Shown here: positions 1 through 12,100 of the stretch, one piece after another
How the letters are laid out: each line of letters starts with the position of its first letter
Numbering within the stretch: position 1 is the first letter of the stretch
Source of the DNA: Anthonomus grandis grandis
Taxonomy: Eukaryota > Arthropoda > Insecta > Coleoptera > Curculionidae
Direction: 5' to 3'
Assembly: GCF_022605725.1 (NCBI RefSeq)
Contig: NC_065551.1
Coordinates: forward strand, 11,904,001-11,968,000
Length of the DNA: 64,000 bases
Program-made: the position numbers and the translations under genes
Notes under the pieces: model-generated
What the model saw: the letters and a program-made list of their open reading frames with translations, nothing else
Told to the model about the DNA's origin: nothing
Databases searched by the model: none

Positions 1-75
1 AATAAAGCGGCTTCCTTGTTTAATTTGTTTGGGTTTGTTTACTTAGTGTGTCCAAGTCTCAGTGTAGGTGCCAAA

Positions 76-2389
76 ATGGAAACAAATAATGAATTATTAT
101 TCACAAAGCACTACGAGGAGTTTTACAAAAAATTTCCTAGGAAAAAGCCATATAGTGGGGAGCAATTAAAAAAGGTAAATAATAAAATATCGAAATTGGT
201 TTTGTTTAGAGGTTATGTTTCAAAATTAGTTTGCAGGGTTGGGTTGGGTTGGGTCAGATGCATAATATTAGGAAGATTTAAAGTGGATGAAAATAATTAT
301 AAAATATTTCATGTAAATAAGTTTAAAGCATATTTTGCACACTTCTTTTAAAAAATCTGTCAACATTTTGGATGGCACACTTAACGTAACTTCAAGAAAA
401 CATTTTTTTAGATAGTAAATACGTTTTTTTTTGCAATTTGTATAATATAATTACTCTTTACAGAAAATGTTTATATTAGAATTTATTCTTCCTATTGATT
501 CTTTCATTTTCTACTTATTGTCAAAATTGGAACCCAAAAATTGTCATATACTTACTATTCGATAATGGAAAACTAAAAATTTAATTAGTTAAGAACAACA
601 TATTATTTATTTTCAGATTGCTGAAGAAATCATCACTGCCAAAAACAAAAGTTTTACAACTAAAACAAGAAGAGAGTATTATCTTCTAAATAAATATGAT
701 ATAGTAACAATGAATGGAGAGACATGTGTGATCAAAAAGGTATCGAATCAGGGTGATCCGGTTATTTATATTATTTCGGAAGAAGACATTTATAAAAGAT
801 TAAAAGATATTCACGTTAATTGTGGCCACGGTTCTAGAGACAAAATGATTAATTTGATACAACAAAATTGTTCTATCCCAAAGCCATGCATTGAAATGTT
901 TCTAAAAGCCTGTGAAACTTGCCAGCTAAAAAAATAAAACTGTAGCTAAAGTTGTGGTGAAGCCAATTCTAACTCATTCTTTTATGACTCAAGGACAAGT
1001 AGATTTAATCGATTTACAATCTATTGCTGATGGAGAGTTCAAGTGGATTTTGAATTTTCAAAATCACGCCACTAAGTATATATGCCTAAGACCTCTACGA
1101 TCAAACATGCCACTGAAGTTGCTCAAGAACTAATAAAGATTCTTTTACAATTTGGTGCCCCTTCAATTTTGCAAAGCGAAAATGGCCGAGAGTTTGCTTG
1201 CAAAATAATAGAAGAGTTGAAATTGCTTTGGCCGCAGTTACATATAATACATGGTAGACCCCGACATCCTCAGAGTCAAGGCAGCGTCGAAAGAGCTAAT
1301 CAAGATGTAGAAAATATGATTAGAGCTTGGATGAGGGATAATAATACTACAGCTTGGTCAGCAGGTTGCTACTTCGTACACTGGCAGAAAAATAATTCTT
1401 TACACCAAGTGATAGGTAGAACCCCAGTTAAAGCTGTATTTGGAAGTAATTCCAAATTAGGTCTTCAGTCTACTAGCTTTCCACCATATATAGTACCAAC
1501 TATATCCACGGAAGAAGAGCTGGAAGAACTTACCAACGAGCTAAGTTCAAATCAGGAAAACCCTGAGTATAAAGCAGATTCAGATGATGGTTTAGAAAAA
1601 ACTGAAAATAATACTGCTTTATATGATCAAAATAATGGGAAAAATATGAATGATATTTTATCAGAAAAAGAAAGTAATGATACTCTTAATATTACCAGTC
1701 AAGAACACACAGTTTGCGATAATATCCTTATACCCGAAGACCCGGATATTCCAATGAGAAGCGAAATTGGTGAATTGCAGAGTTCTGTTTTATGTGTAGA
1801 ATGTCAAGAGCTAATTTATAATGCGCCAGCAATTGTATGTGAAATGTGTAATTTTACTGTACATTTTTCATGCGCGATAAATAAAACGATGTGTAATATA
1901 TGTAATAATTCGAAAACAATCGAGGCGCAACAGTTGCAGGTACATCAGCATTTGCAGGTCAAAAGCGCCAGGCTGATCAAATGGTAGCTGCGACAAAAAA
2001 AATGTTACCTAATGTTGATGTGGGTGAATGCGTCCTTATTAACATTGATAAAGTTGATCGCAGTCCAGGGGATCCTCAAAACCTTATTGGACATTAAAAA
2101 TGGAGTGTATCAGGTTGGCACTGTCGGAGGTATTATTAAATCGTGGTTTAATAGACCAGATATAAAAAAAGCAACAGCTGGGTTTATTACTTTGGATCAA
2201 ATAAATAAAAATAAGTTTATATCAGTAAGGGAGGTATCTTTAGAATATCTTTTTAAAGGAAAAGGTTAGGTTAAATGTTCATGCCAACCATCTAAAACTC
2301 AATGTAAAAGCAAAAGATGTCAGTGCTTTAAAGCAAATATGCAATGTAATTCACGGTATCACAAAAGTGGTCCATGTGCGAATAAATAA
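76..2389 (+). mobile_element. Decayed KRBA2/Ginger-like integrase transposon gene
   Basis: The gene has two exons. ATG at 76 opens an exon ending 174 (EFYKKFPRKKPYSGEQLKK), a 442-nt intron follows with GTAAAT at 175 and TTTCAG at 611-616, and the main exon starts at 617. In order: an integrase zinc-binding region (HVNCGHGSRDKMINLI, CETCQ), a DDE core (QSENGREF, RPRHPQSQGSVERANQDVEN), a Cys/His finger at about 1790-1910 (CVECQ, CEMCNFTVHFSCA, CNICNN), the NIDKVDRSPGDPQNL block at about 2040-2085 and a Cys-rich CXC-like tail (CKSKRCQCFKANMQCNS) ending 2389. This order is typical of insect proteins labelled KRAB-A domain-containing protein 2-like. Frameshifts near 936, 1110, 1960 and 2090 and a stop at 2267-2269 show it is dead. 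The left end may be outside the window. Confidence 0.8.
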
Positions 2390-2981
2390 GTAAATTTTGT
2401 TTAAACTTCATGTTTTACTATATTTTAGTATTATTTTGTTATTTTTTTTTAATAAATATTTTTGTTTATATTTTTGTTATAAATACATGCACGTATCTGT
2501 ATCAGATTAAATAAAGTTTAATTCCAGACGGATCATCTCATTACATTAATATTTGGGCTAATTGTAATAATATATCTCATTTTTCATAATCAGCCGGCTC
2601 TTCGTGAAGTGGCGACTATTTAAGTTAGTCTGATTGCGAAGCAAGCGAAATTACACTATATGGGGGAAAAGGCCCGGCTAATTGTGTAAAATGATCATTT
2701 TTCACTATCAGCCGGTACTTCATGAAGATCCTAGGGTCTTCGCGAAAAAGGCGGACAATAGGACTACGACATTTTTACGACAGCTTTTCTATAGGATGTA
2801 TTAGTCAAGCTCAGGCATTTTCTTTAGGCGGTCTTAATGGTCTTCTAGGCTGGCCACACTTTTTATTATTTTTAATGGGATTAGATTTACCTATTTTTTT
2901 GTATTCGTTTTTTAGATATCTAGTTCTTATTACTTTTTTTTATATACCCCTAACACTAGTTTAACTGAATTTGCATTTTAG
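2390..2981. other. TOR intron between transposon remnant and exon 1, with a direct repeat
   Basis: No gene is recognised. It contains a degenerate direct repeat of about 53 bp with a 120-bp period (2556-2608 and 2676-2728, core TCAGCCGG-TTC-TGAAG). The rest is AT-rich intron leading to the exon 1 acceptor. Confidence 0.5.
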
Positions 2982-3127
2982 GTGTTGGCTTGATTGATAA
3001 TGACGCTCAAGTTCGTTACGCAGTTTTAGCTTCTCTAGATACAACTTTCGATGAGCAGTTATCGCAAGCAGAGTATCTAGATGCTTTGTTTATTGCTTTG
3101 CAAGATGAAGAGTTTAGGATTAGAGAG
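2982..3127 (+). CDS. Tor: TOR exon 1 of the window (HEAT region)
   Basis: Reads VGLIDNDAQVRYAVLASLD and later DALFIALQDEEFRIRE, which fit the mTOR HEAT segment containing VLASLDERFD and ALFVALNDQVFEIRE. The acceptor is the AG at 2980-2981 and the donor is GTAAAT at 3128. The exon opens with two bases of a split codon, so there is a coding exon before the window. Confidence 0.92.
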
Positions 3128-6100
3128 GTAAATTCTACATTTAATGAGGAAAATAAATTCTAATTTGTTTGGATTAAAGGTTGCAGTTGTTACAATTGGA
3201 AGATTGTGTTGTAAAAATCCAGCATATATAATGCCAAGTGTAAGAAAAGTGATAGTACAGTTATTGACGGAATTGCAGCATTCTGGTACAGGCAGGAATA
3301 AGGAACAAGGCGCTACTCTTCTTGATCACTTAGTGGTCAGAGCCCCAAGGATGATAAGGTCTTATATGGAACCCATACTCAAGGTAAATACATTTTTAAA
3401 AACAGCCGTAAAAGTAAGTAAGATTATAGTGCAATATATAAAGGGCAGGTCGAATTAGTGTTCAGGATTTTAAAATCGGATTTATTACTGTTATTATACA
3501 AGGTATTTTCACAAGTCAATAAAATACATAGGTATATACCGGGTGACAAAGAAAAAAGAGAACACTTAATAACTTTTTTACTTCTCAAGATAAATAAATA
3601 AAATTTGGTATATCTACAGAATAGTTATAAGAGCATCTGTTGACATATTCTATTGTTTTCCATTGCTTCCGGTTTAACAGGAAGTGACACTAACTTTCTT
3701 ATTTTAAATGGGACACTTGGTATTTTATTACGTATTTCGATAGAAAATAATATTCTGAAAATAATGATACTCTATTTGCTATTTTTTTTATACTCATAGA
3801 AAAAATCATTTTATAAAAATGTTAAATAGCGTGCCATGAATCCGTTGAAAGTTTTAATTTTTAATCAAGTAATCACGGAAAAATAGTTTCTATTGCATTT
3901 TATGACTTAAATCTTTTAGACGCCTATTTAAAATGCCCAAACCATTAATTTTGGCATTTACTTTATTTTTTTAAATCGGTTAATAAATAAGCCCATAAGA
4001 AGAAAAAAACTAAAATAACTGAAATAAAAAAACTGTGTCATCCGGTATATAAATAAATCGATCAATAAACAAGTCGACAAATACTCAATAAATACATAGA
4101 TATACAATACTAGAATAAAAATGTTATAATAACACTATAATTATAAACTAAAATAACGTCAGTAGAATTATTAAATTTTTTAAACTTCAAATACAATATA
4201 TATTGACCCACCATTCGGTTTAAGAGAGTTATAGTCTAAAAATTTATCTACCAAATAATATGAGTTTTCAATGAATATCTCTTAGCTGGGCTTTAAATTG
4301 CAAGAGAGCAGGCAGTTTTGTAACTCTGAGAGGCAGTTAATTAAAGAGTGTAACAGGCAAAAATCTCACACCATCAAATAATTTTTTTTTTATAAAAGCA
4401 GCATGCCTTCATGCCAAAATGGCATATGTTGAGATTGAATATTTTTTTTAAAATCCAATTACATATATCATAGGTGTTAGTTCCAAAGCTGCGAGAAGCA
4501 GAACCTAATCCCGCCGTTGTCCTCTCAGTCCTTTATACAATAGGAGACTTAGCAGAAGTAAGTGGAGGCGATAACGAATTGCAAGTATGGATGCAGGACT
4601 TAATGGTTAGTAGAAATTTACATTTCCATTCTTTTATATTAAGGATCTTATATTTGCTAGGACATTCTTCTTGAAATTCTCGGAGACGCTTCGGCTCCAG
4701 ACAAGAGATGTGCCGCTTTAATTACGTTGGGTCAACTAGTAGGTGCCACCGGTCACGTGATTAGGCCTTACAGTCAATATCCCGGTTTATTAGATGTTCT
4801 TATGAATTTTTTGAAAACCGAGCAACATCCTTATATTAGACGCGAAACTATAAGAGTCTTGGGACTTTTGGGTACGTTAATTCATCTATTACAATTTGAT
4901 TCTATTAAAAATTCAAACGAAATTTAGGCGCTTTGGATCCCTGCAAACATAAAATGCACCGGGGAGAAATGGATTATTTACCTCAAGCACCCACGCTTAT
5001 ACAAATGCCAGACAAAAATGCTACTGAAGACAGCGATTTAACATCTAGTGAGATGCTTGTCAATATGAGTTCGAGTACTCTGGAAGAATATTATCTGGGT
5101 AAGCACATATTCCAACTATATTTTATGTAAATGAAGTTTATTTATTTAAGACAAGTGGAAAGTATAGTAGGAATTTGAATTTGATTTCATTTATCTTTAT
5201 TTACGGTTTTAACCATTTTACAAATGAAGAAACGTAAATTTAAATAGCAAATTTACAGAATAAAAATAAAGAATTTAAGTAGCAAAATATAACACCAAAA
5301 ATTAAAATTAATCCAGGTAGGTCTAATCCATACAAATCAAAAGAATGCTGCATTCTGGTAATTGGACTATGCAGGCTGTAAGTATTTTAATTTCTATAGA
5401 AATCAACATAGCAAGATGTTTAAGTTTTGTCCCTTTATTTGCACAAAATTTAAGCATACTCAAAAAACTACAATCAATAGTTCCATTCAGTAATTAAATA
5501 ATAAAATGTTTGTAGTCTTTAGCAGCCTTAACTCAAGCATATTTATAGTTAAAATTGATTTATAGACAGTATATCCATTAATTTTGGGAAATTTTAAGTT
5601 TAAAGGAACAATTTCTTGAAAATCTATCCTGTATTTTTTCAATGGCATCAATATGAGATCTTTAACAGGGCGACAATGAATAAAACAGGACTTAAATGCA
5701 AAAAATGCAAAGAAAAATCACCACTAAACCTATATATAAAACCTAAACTTCTATATGCGCTTTGTATGGATTTTTCAATGTGTGGTAAAAATGATAATTT
5801 GCTATCCATAATAATTCTAAGATTTTTTACGTCCGTTACTCTTTTTAACACTTAGAACCATGATATAATTAAATAAAATTGGATTGCGACACCAAGAAAA
5901 ATAAAGCGAATTACACTTTAATACATGTAATTTCAAGCCATTTATATTACACTGGACAAATACTTCTGCAATAGTTCACATTGATAAATGGATTTAATAG
6001 CTAAAAACAATTTATCATCAGCAAATAACAAAAAATTACAATTCTTTAGAAGTACTGGAATATCATATAAAACAGATTAAAGAGCAATGGCCCCAAATGA

Positions 6101-9100
6101 GATTCACAGGAAAAAACTTCAGTTTTACACGAAATTTACTTTTACGTTTTTTTACTGAAATCTCCCAAGCAAATAACTCTCAAGCCAAGAAATTATGCTT
6201 AAGCCAAAACCCAGGCGTGCAAACTTCGCAGCAATAAGAGAAAAATTAACTCTATCAAACATCAGCTTTCGCGAAGTCTGTATACACAGCGTCAACCTGC
6301 AAACCCTTTTCAAAAGCAGCCAACAGAGAGTTCTCATATAAAATGAGGTTGGTAACAGGAGAATGGCCCACTTGAAAACCGTGTTGATGTTTAATAATCT
6401 GGCCTTTACTCCGCCAAGTTAGTTCCTTTGTTATCCTTCCTATGACTCCTCGGTAATTGGTGACATCGCTAACATCATCAGCCTTAAGTATATTATGTGT
6501 CATATACGACCTCTCCCAAAAAGTAGGACAAACACCCATCTTTAATGAGATACTAAACAAATTAACACTGGTTTAGTTAAAGTACTACACCGCACCACCA
6601 GGTGTAGTATTTTTTTATATTTGAGAAGCAAAGATCAAGAAAGGTGCCCTCTGGATTTGGGTGTTAAAAAATTTGAAAACAATCCGAGCAATTAAATACA
6701 TTCCCAAGCAATGACGCAATAGCGATATTAGAACACGCATATGAATATTCAGTGTGTAGGTTATGGCCGTCATTAAGACATGTTACACCATGTTGCCATG
6801 TTGACAACCAAGCAAGTTAAAGTCACCAGCTATTGCACAAATTTTTAAAGGGTCTTAGACATATATCGAGTGGGATCAACGGTGACATGTATTTCGACTA
6901 TAACGCATGTAAATCATTAGATTTACGTATGAACGAAACAACTATTAGTACTAAATACGGTATCATTCAAAATGTGATAAGGTTATGATCCTATCGGGAA
7001 ATTCATATACTTGCCGTTACGGTTTGACGTTGTTTAAGTTCGGTGTGGTGAATTTTATTGTATTGATAAGCAGGAGATTTTTCATTAATAATTTTGTGAT
7101 GTAAGCAAACGGTATGAAAATAACTCCACTGATTCATCTTGAGACAACCAAATTCCGCATATGCATGACTAATGTTGTAATATTTTGCTTAACTTAGAGG
7201 TAAAAATCAAACAACCTTTTGGTTCGTAGGTAGAATGTATATTACTTCTCAATTCACCTAGTTACATGTTACATCCACAAAAATAAGAAAAATATGTTTA
7301 GAAGAAAATATATAATGTTTGTACGAAACTATCAACCAGTATTTTATTTTTTATACGAAAAAGCACTTTAAAGTTAAAGGTAAAAAGATAAAAGTTATGC
7401 ACAGGAGTTCCACATAGTGGAAAAAACCTTTCCGCAAACTAAAATCACATATAAGAATAGATTTAAGAACATTCAAGACTAAACATAACATACCACTTAA
7501 TGTAAAAGGACGTACAATATTTGAAAAAGGGGGAGACGTAGGTACCCTTCGATATTTGTGTTTACATTATGTTGAAAAGTGGGAAACACAACGTTAAAAT
7601 CGGTAAGTCATCCTACTTTTAACTTCACTTCAGTCTAGAAAATATTGACCCCAAAATTGTCAGAAAAATTGGACGTTAAAATAAAATGGTCGAACAAGCT
7701 AGGCTTCAACAGTGAACTTGCGTTTGGGTGAAGAGCCTGATAATAGTTTGTAATTTATGTAACCGTGTAAAGCCTCTTTATGTAACGGAACTTAAGGTCT
7801 GTTGAGGTTTATATTTTTGTATTTTGTTTTTATTTTTTTCTGTTCTTGTATATTTAAACAAGAGGAATCTAGTCGATTGTAATTTTTAGAAGTACCTTGT
7901 TGAACGATTTTAGAATTAGGCCTTGTGCGAAAATTATGATTACTAGATATTATATGTTTACCAAATACAGAAAAAGCTTTACTTAAGTGCTCACCTATGC
8001 ATGTTTTTAAGAGTCTGTGAGTACGTCCCACATATGAACCGTCACAAGAATCAGACTGTAGCCACTAAATCACTCTTTGATAATGTATCAATTTTATCCT
8101 CGCTATTAACCAAAATCGAACCTTGTTGATCTCTTTTGTTTCAACCAAAGTTGTTCTTAGCTTTATAATAAATTCGCAATTCAAGAGGAGCCCGCACTCG
8201 GCCTCTCATTTCAACGCGACAGCGCATCTGTCGCACTTGATTGGTCGCGCACAGAACTCACTCTAGCAAACCGCGCCACAACTAGCAAAACCTAATCCGT
8301 ATTATTTTAATAAATTTAATAAAATAAAGCTACATATAATATAACATACATATTTCTGTATTTTTAAAAATATATTTATGAATTTGCACGTGATGTTTCA
8401 TTTTATCTGCATTAATTTACATAATGTAAATCTTGGTTAAATTTAAACAATTCAAACTCGCGCCACTCGGTGTTTAACTAGTTGGATTTACGCTACACTG
8501 CAGCTTGGTGGGGATGGAGCAAATGAGTGGAAATTGCAATAAACAGAAGCGTCGCGTTGCATCTGGCGAGAGTTATAATAAATGGATGTTGCAATAAACT
8601 TAAATAAGAATTAATAAATGGTAAATAAATAAATTTATTGTCTTTTTTAACGTTTTAACCTAACGTAACGGAAAAATTTATTTTTTTTTATTTAGCTAGT
8701 TTGATTTTATTGAAAGTATTAATTAGGTTGGAGTTATATTTGTTATTATAGGCAATTTGTTTAAGAATATTTATTTCTTTTGAATGGGTTTTCTATATAT
8801 CGAAAATTCTAAATTATTAGATAACTTATGTATAGTTAAATATAAAAAAATATTATAAATTATTATTAGCTTCTATTTCTAGTGTAAAAGAAATTTTAGG
8901 AAGTGTTTGGTTTCATTTGTTTAAGAGTAACTGAGACAATCGTCAACATATCTATACGAATTCAAAATCTCGTCGTCAGTTATTATAAAATTTGGTTCTA
9001 AATCATCCATGAAAACATCCGCCAAGAGTGGAGATAACCCGCTGCCAAGCCATCTTGCTATTGGTAAAACTTGTTTAAGTTTGTTAAGTTATGGTTAAAT

Positions 9101-12100
9101 TATGTTAATAAGGAAATAAGATTATTACTATTTTTTTTATCCTTCAACATGTTTTTAATAATATTTACACTTTCAGATTTAGGTAATGTCGGAAAAAGAT
9201 TAGTTAGATCAAAACAAACCAAGAGATTGGCAATTGCAAGTTTGTTTGTTCATTTACTAGATCAGTAGAATTTTCAGCTTTTTCTCAGCCCTAAACACCA
9301 AATTTAGGGCTGAGAAAAAGCTGTTAAATAAGTTATCAAATTTAGGAGAAAGTTGGATAAAAAGGAAATTGGGGTGTTTAACTTGTTAAACGTTCGATTA
9401 AACTAACCACTGTTCTTAATAGAATATCGATTTTATGTAACTTGGGTAAACCATAAAGACGTGGGGTTGTAGGGTTGGTGCATATGAGGGTATACAAAGG
9501 TATTGTGTTCTTCAAAAAAGTTTCAAGTTTGGATATATAAAGTGTTTTTTACATAATCACTAAGCAATTTCCCTTATCTGCTTAAGAGATTAAATTATTA
9601 TAAAATTAAGACTAAATTTTGATTTTTTATTTTGTTATTATTAGATTTTAGGATCTTGTGTGAAGAGTATAGGTAAGATCTTGAATTTAATAAATTCGAC
9701 TTCAATTTATTTAATATACTAAACAGGTCGTTACGAAGAGACGTTTTCAAATTGTGCCATTAGATATCTGCTCAATAACTGTATCAAGCTCCACTGAATA
9801 TTGAAGTAAATCACTTTCGGAAATTTCTTTGTTAAGACATTTTAAGCCGAGCTTAATAAAGTCCAGTTAAGGTCTATCAAAGTAGATGTTGAAGTGAAGT
9901 AAATTCTTATGGCTGATGAGATTATCCAATTTTTAATTAATTATAATAAAGTTTTAAGTTAACTCTAGCATACTGTTTGCAGACTTATTTAATTAATTTC
10001 TCAGATTTAATTAAGTTCTAGAGAGGATTTATGTTTAACAGAAACATTTTTAGAAGTACTGCCTTGGCAAAACTGGAGTAACTTGTTCTTTAGTCCAGTT
10101 GAGAAACCAAATGTCCACATCTATGGTTGCTCTTTGGATAGAGAGCCTCCTGTACTGCAGTCCTGTCCGCTGGCTCTGTTGCTCCAAGGAGCGCAGCGTA
10201 CAAAACAATCAAACCAGATATGTTCGGAGGGAAATGTTAATTATTAGCTTAGCGATATAAATTGATAGTAATAGTCGCCATTTTTTTTGGACAGATCTGC
10301 ATGACTAAATTATTTACATTGAGTATAGTCTATAGTCTCTATGAAATTATAATTATTAGTGAATGATCAGGTCAGTCAAAATCAACAGTATCGAGATGGA
10401 TTTGCTTTTTTTATATAAAATAAATCCATCACGCTTATTTAATTGACTGGTTTGACTGGTTATTTAATTGACAAATAAATACCCAATTATTTCAGTAATT
10501 TTCCTTACAAATTAATTTGTGCATCATACCTTATTAAGTTATGCATTTCTGATAATGAAATTACATGAAAAGATATTAGAACAGCTTATATATGGTAGAA
10601 CACTACCAAAATATTTTCTTATATGCATGAGATTAAGTTACAATGCAGAATTGTATACCCTAGGTTAGAAATGTCTCGACTATATTAACAGATTTATTTA
10701 ATACAAACTCAATAAATTTAGATTACAGAAATTATAATAAAATAAAAATATTACCAATGCTTGTTTGATAGACATGTTGTTTGCTTTTGTTCTGACTATG
10801 CTGAAATACGATCACAATATATTTGATGTAAAGTAAAGCCTAAGATTTTTATTTATTAATTAACTCACAAATATTTGTTTTACATTGGGAGACCACACAA
10901 CAGATGTGCTACTCTTTTATGTCTAAAGAAGTCTAGCATTGTGCTTTAAAATTTGGTATCTCAAATATTCGTTCATGGAATAAACAATAAAATTGCATAA
11001 AAGAAACTTTGCTATTTAAGTTTTTAATTTTAAAAGAATTTAGGAGGCATAGAATAAATTAGAAGTAATAAGTTCTGATTTAGTAACGTTGGCGGCTGCG
11101 ATATTAGTAATTTAATTTTGATTGATATTTTCAATTTCGAAAACGAGAAAAAATCTTTTGGAAAATGATTTTATGACTTATTTTTTAAACAGTTACCAAA
11201 AAGTTAATAAAACTTTTAAACCGTTACAAAACTGTAGTTTTCATGGTGTAATTTTTAGATTTGACATTCTACGTTAATATTATTGAAGTTTATATATTTT
11301 GAATATTCCTTTTACTTATAGTAATCTTTGATAAGGGCGACATACGGGTGTCTCAAAAAAGTTTACTACTACTAAACTTAATAAAGTTTAGTTCTTACAG
11401 CGCTTTACCAAATATAGTTAGGTCTCAAAATAAGGCATTTTAAGTAAATTCGTCATTTTCTAAAAGATAATGCGGAGCGGTAAACGTGCTCTCAGAAGTA
11501 CACATTTTTCTTTATCTTTTAAACGAGTTATTGGATTTTTTAAATCAATATTTTTAAAAAGATTGGATTTTAGTATAATGTATTCTTAATGTTATATCTC
11601 TGAAATGTGTTCTGATTTAAAATCTTTAACGTGTTGTGGGTTACAAACAATATACATCAAATTAGTTAAAAATGTTTAAAGTATTATATTTTACTATCAG
11701 TATTTATATATAAATTTCATATATTTTAGCAATGGCAATAGCAACATTATTAAAAATCATAAAGGATCCGGCTCTGAACCAGTACCATACCATGGTAGTG
11801 CAGGCAATAACTTTTACATTTAAAAGTCTAGGAATCAAATGTGTGCCTTATATTTCTCAGGTAATATTTAGAATTTTTTTTGCTTTTCAGGATATTAAAA
11901 AACTATTTCAGGTCTTGCCAAGTCTATTAAATGTTTTACGCACCGCTGACGTAAACTTGAGAGAATTTTTATTCCAGCAATTAGCCCAGCTAATATCCGT
12001 CGTGAAACAGCATATCAGAAATTACATTGACGATATTTGTGATTTGATTAAGGAGTTTTGGACCCCCAATTGCGCTATACAAGGTAATAACTTTAAAATA

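Noticed and set aside
1082..1987. LTR retrotransposon or endogenous retrovirus integrase
   Set aside because: No gag, protease, RT or LTRs nearby; the C-terminal CXC tail and the TIR-bounded second copy point to a KRBA2/Ginger-like DNA transposon.
2722..2964. Open frame of 80 codons just before TOR exon 1
   Set aside because: No recognisable domain, and it sits in repeat-derived intron overlapping the direct repeat and the exon 1 polypyrimidine region.
11881..11890. Alternative exon 7 acceptor TGCTTTTCAG
   Set aside because: It would leave a 30-nt intron, shorter than the 50-62 nt class in this gene, and adds residues not seen in other TORs.
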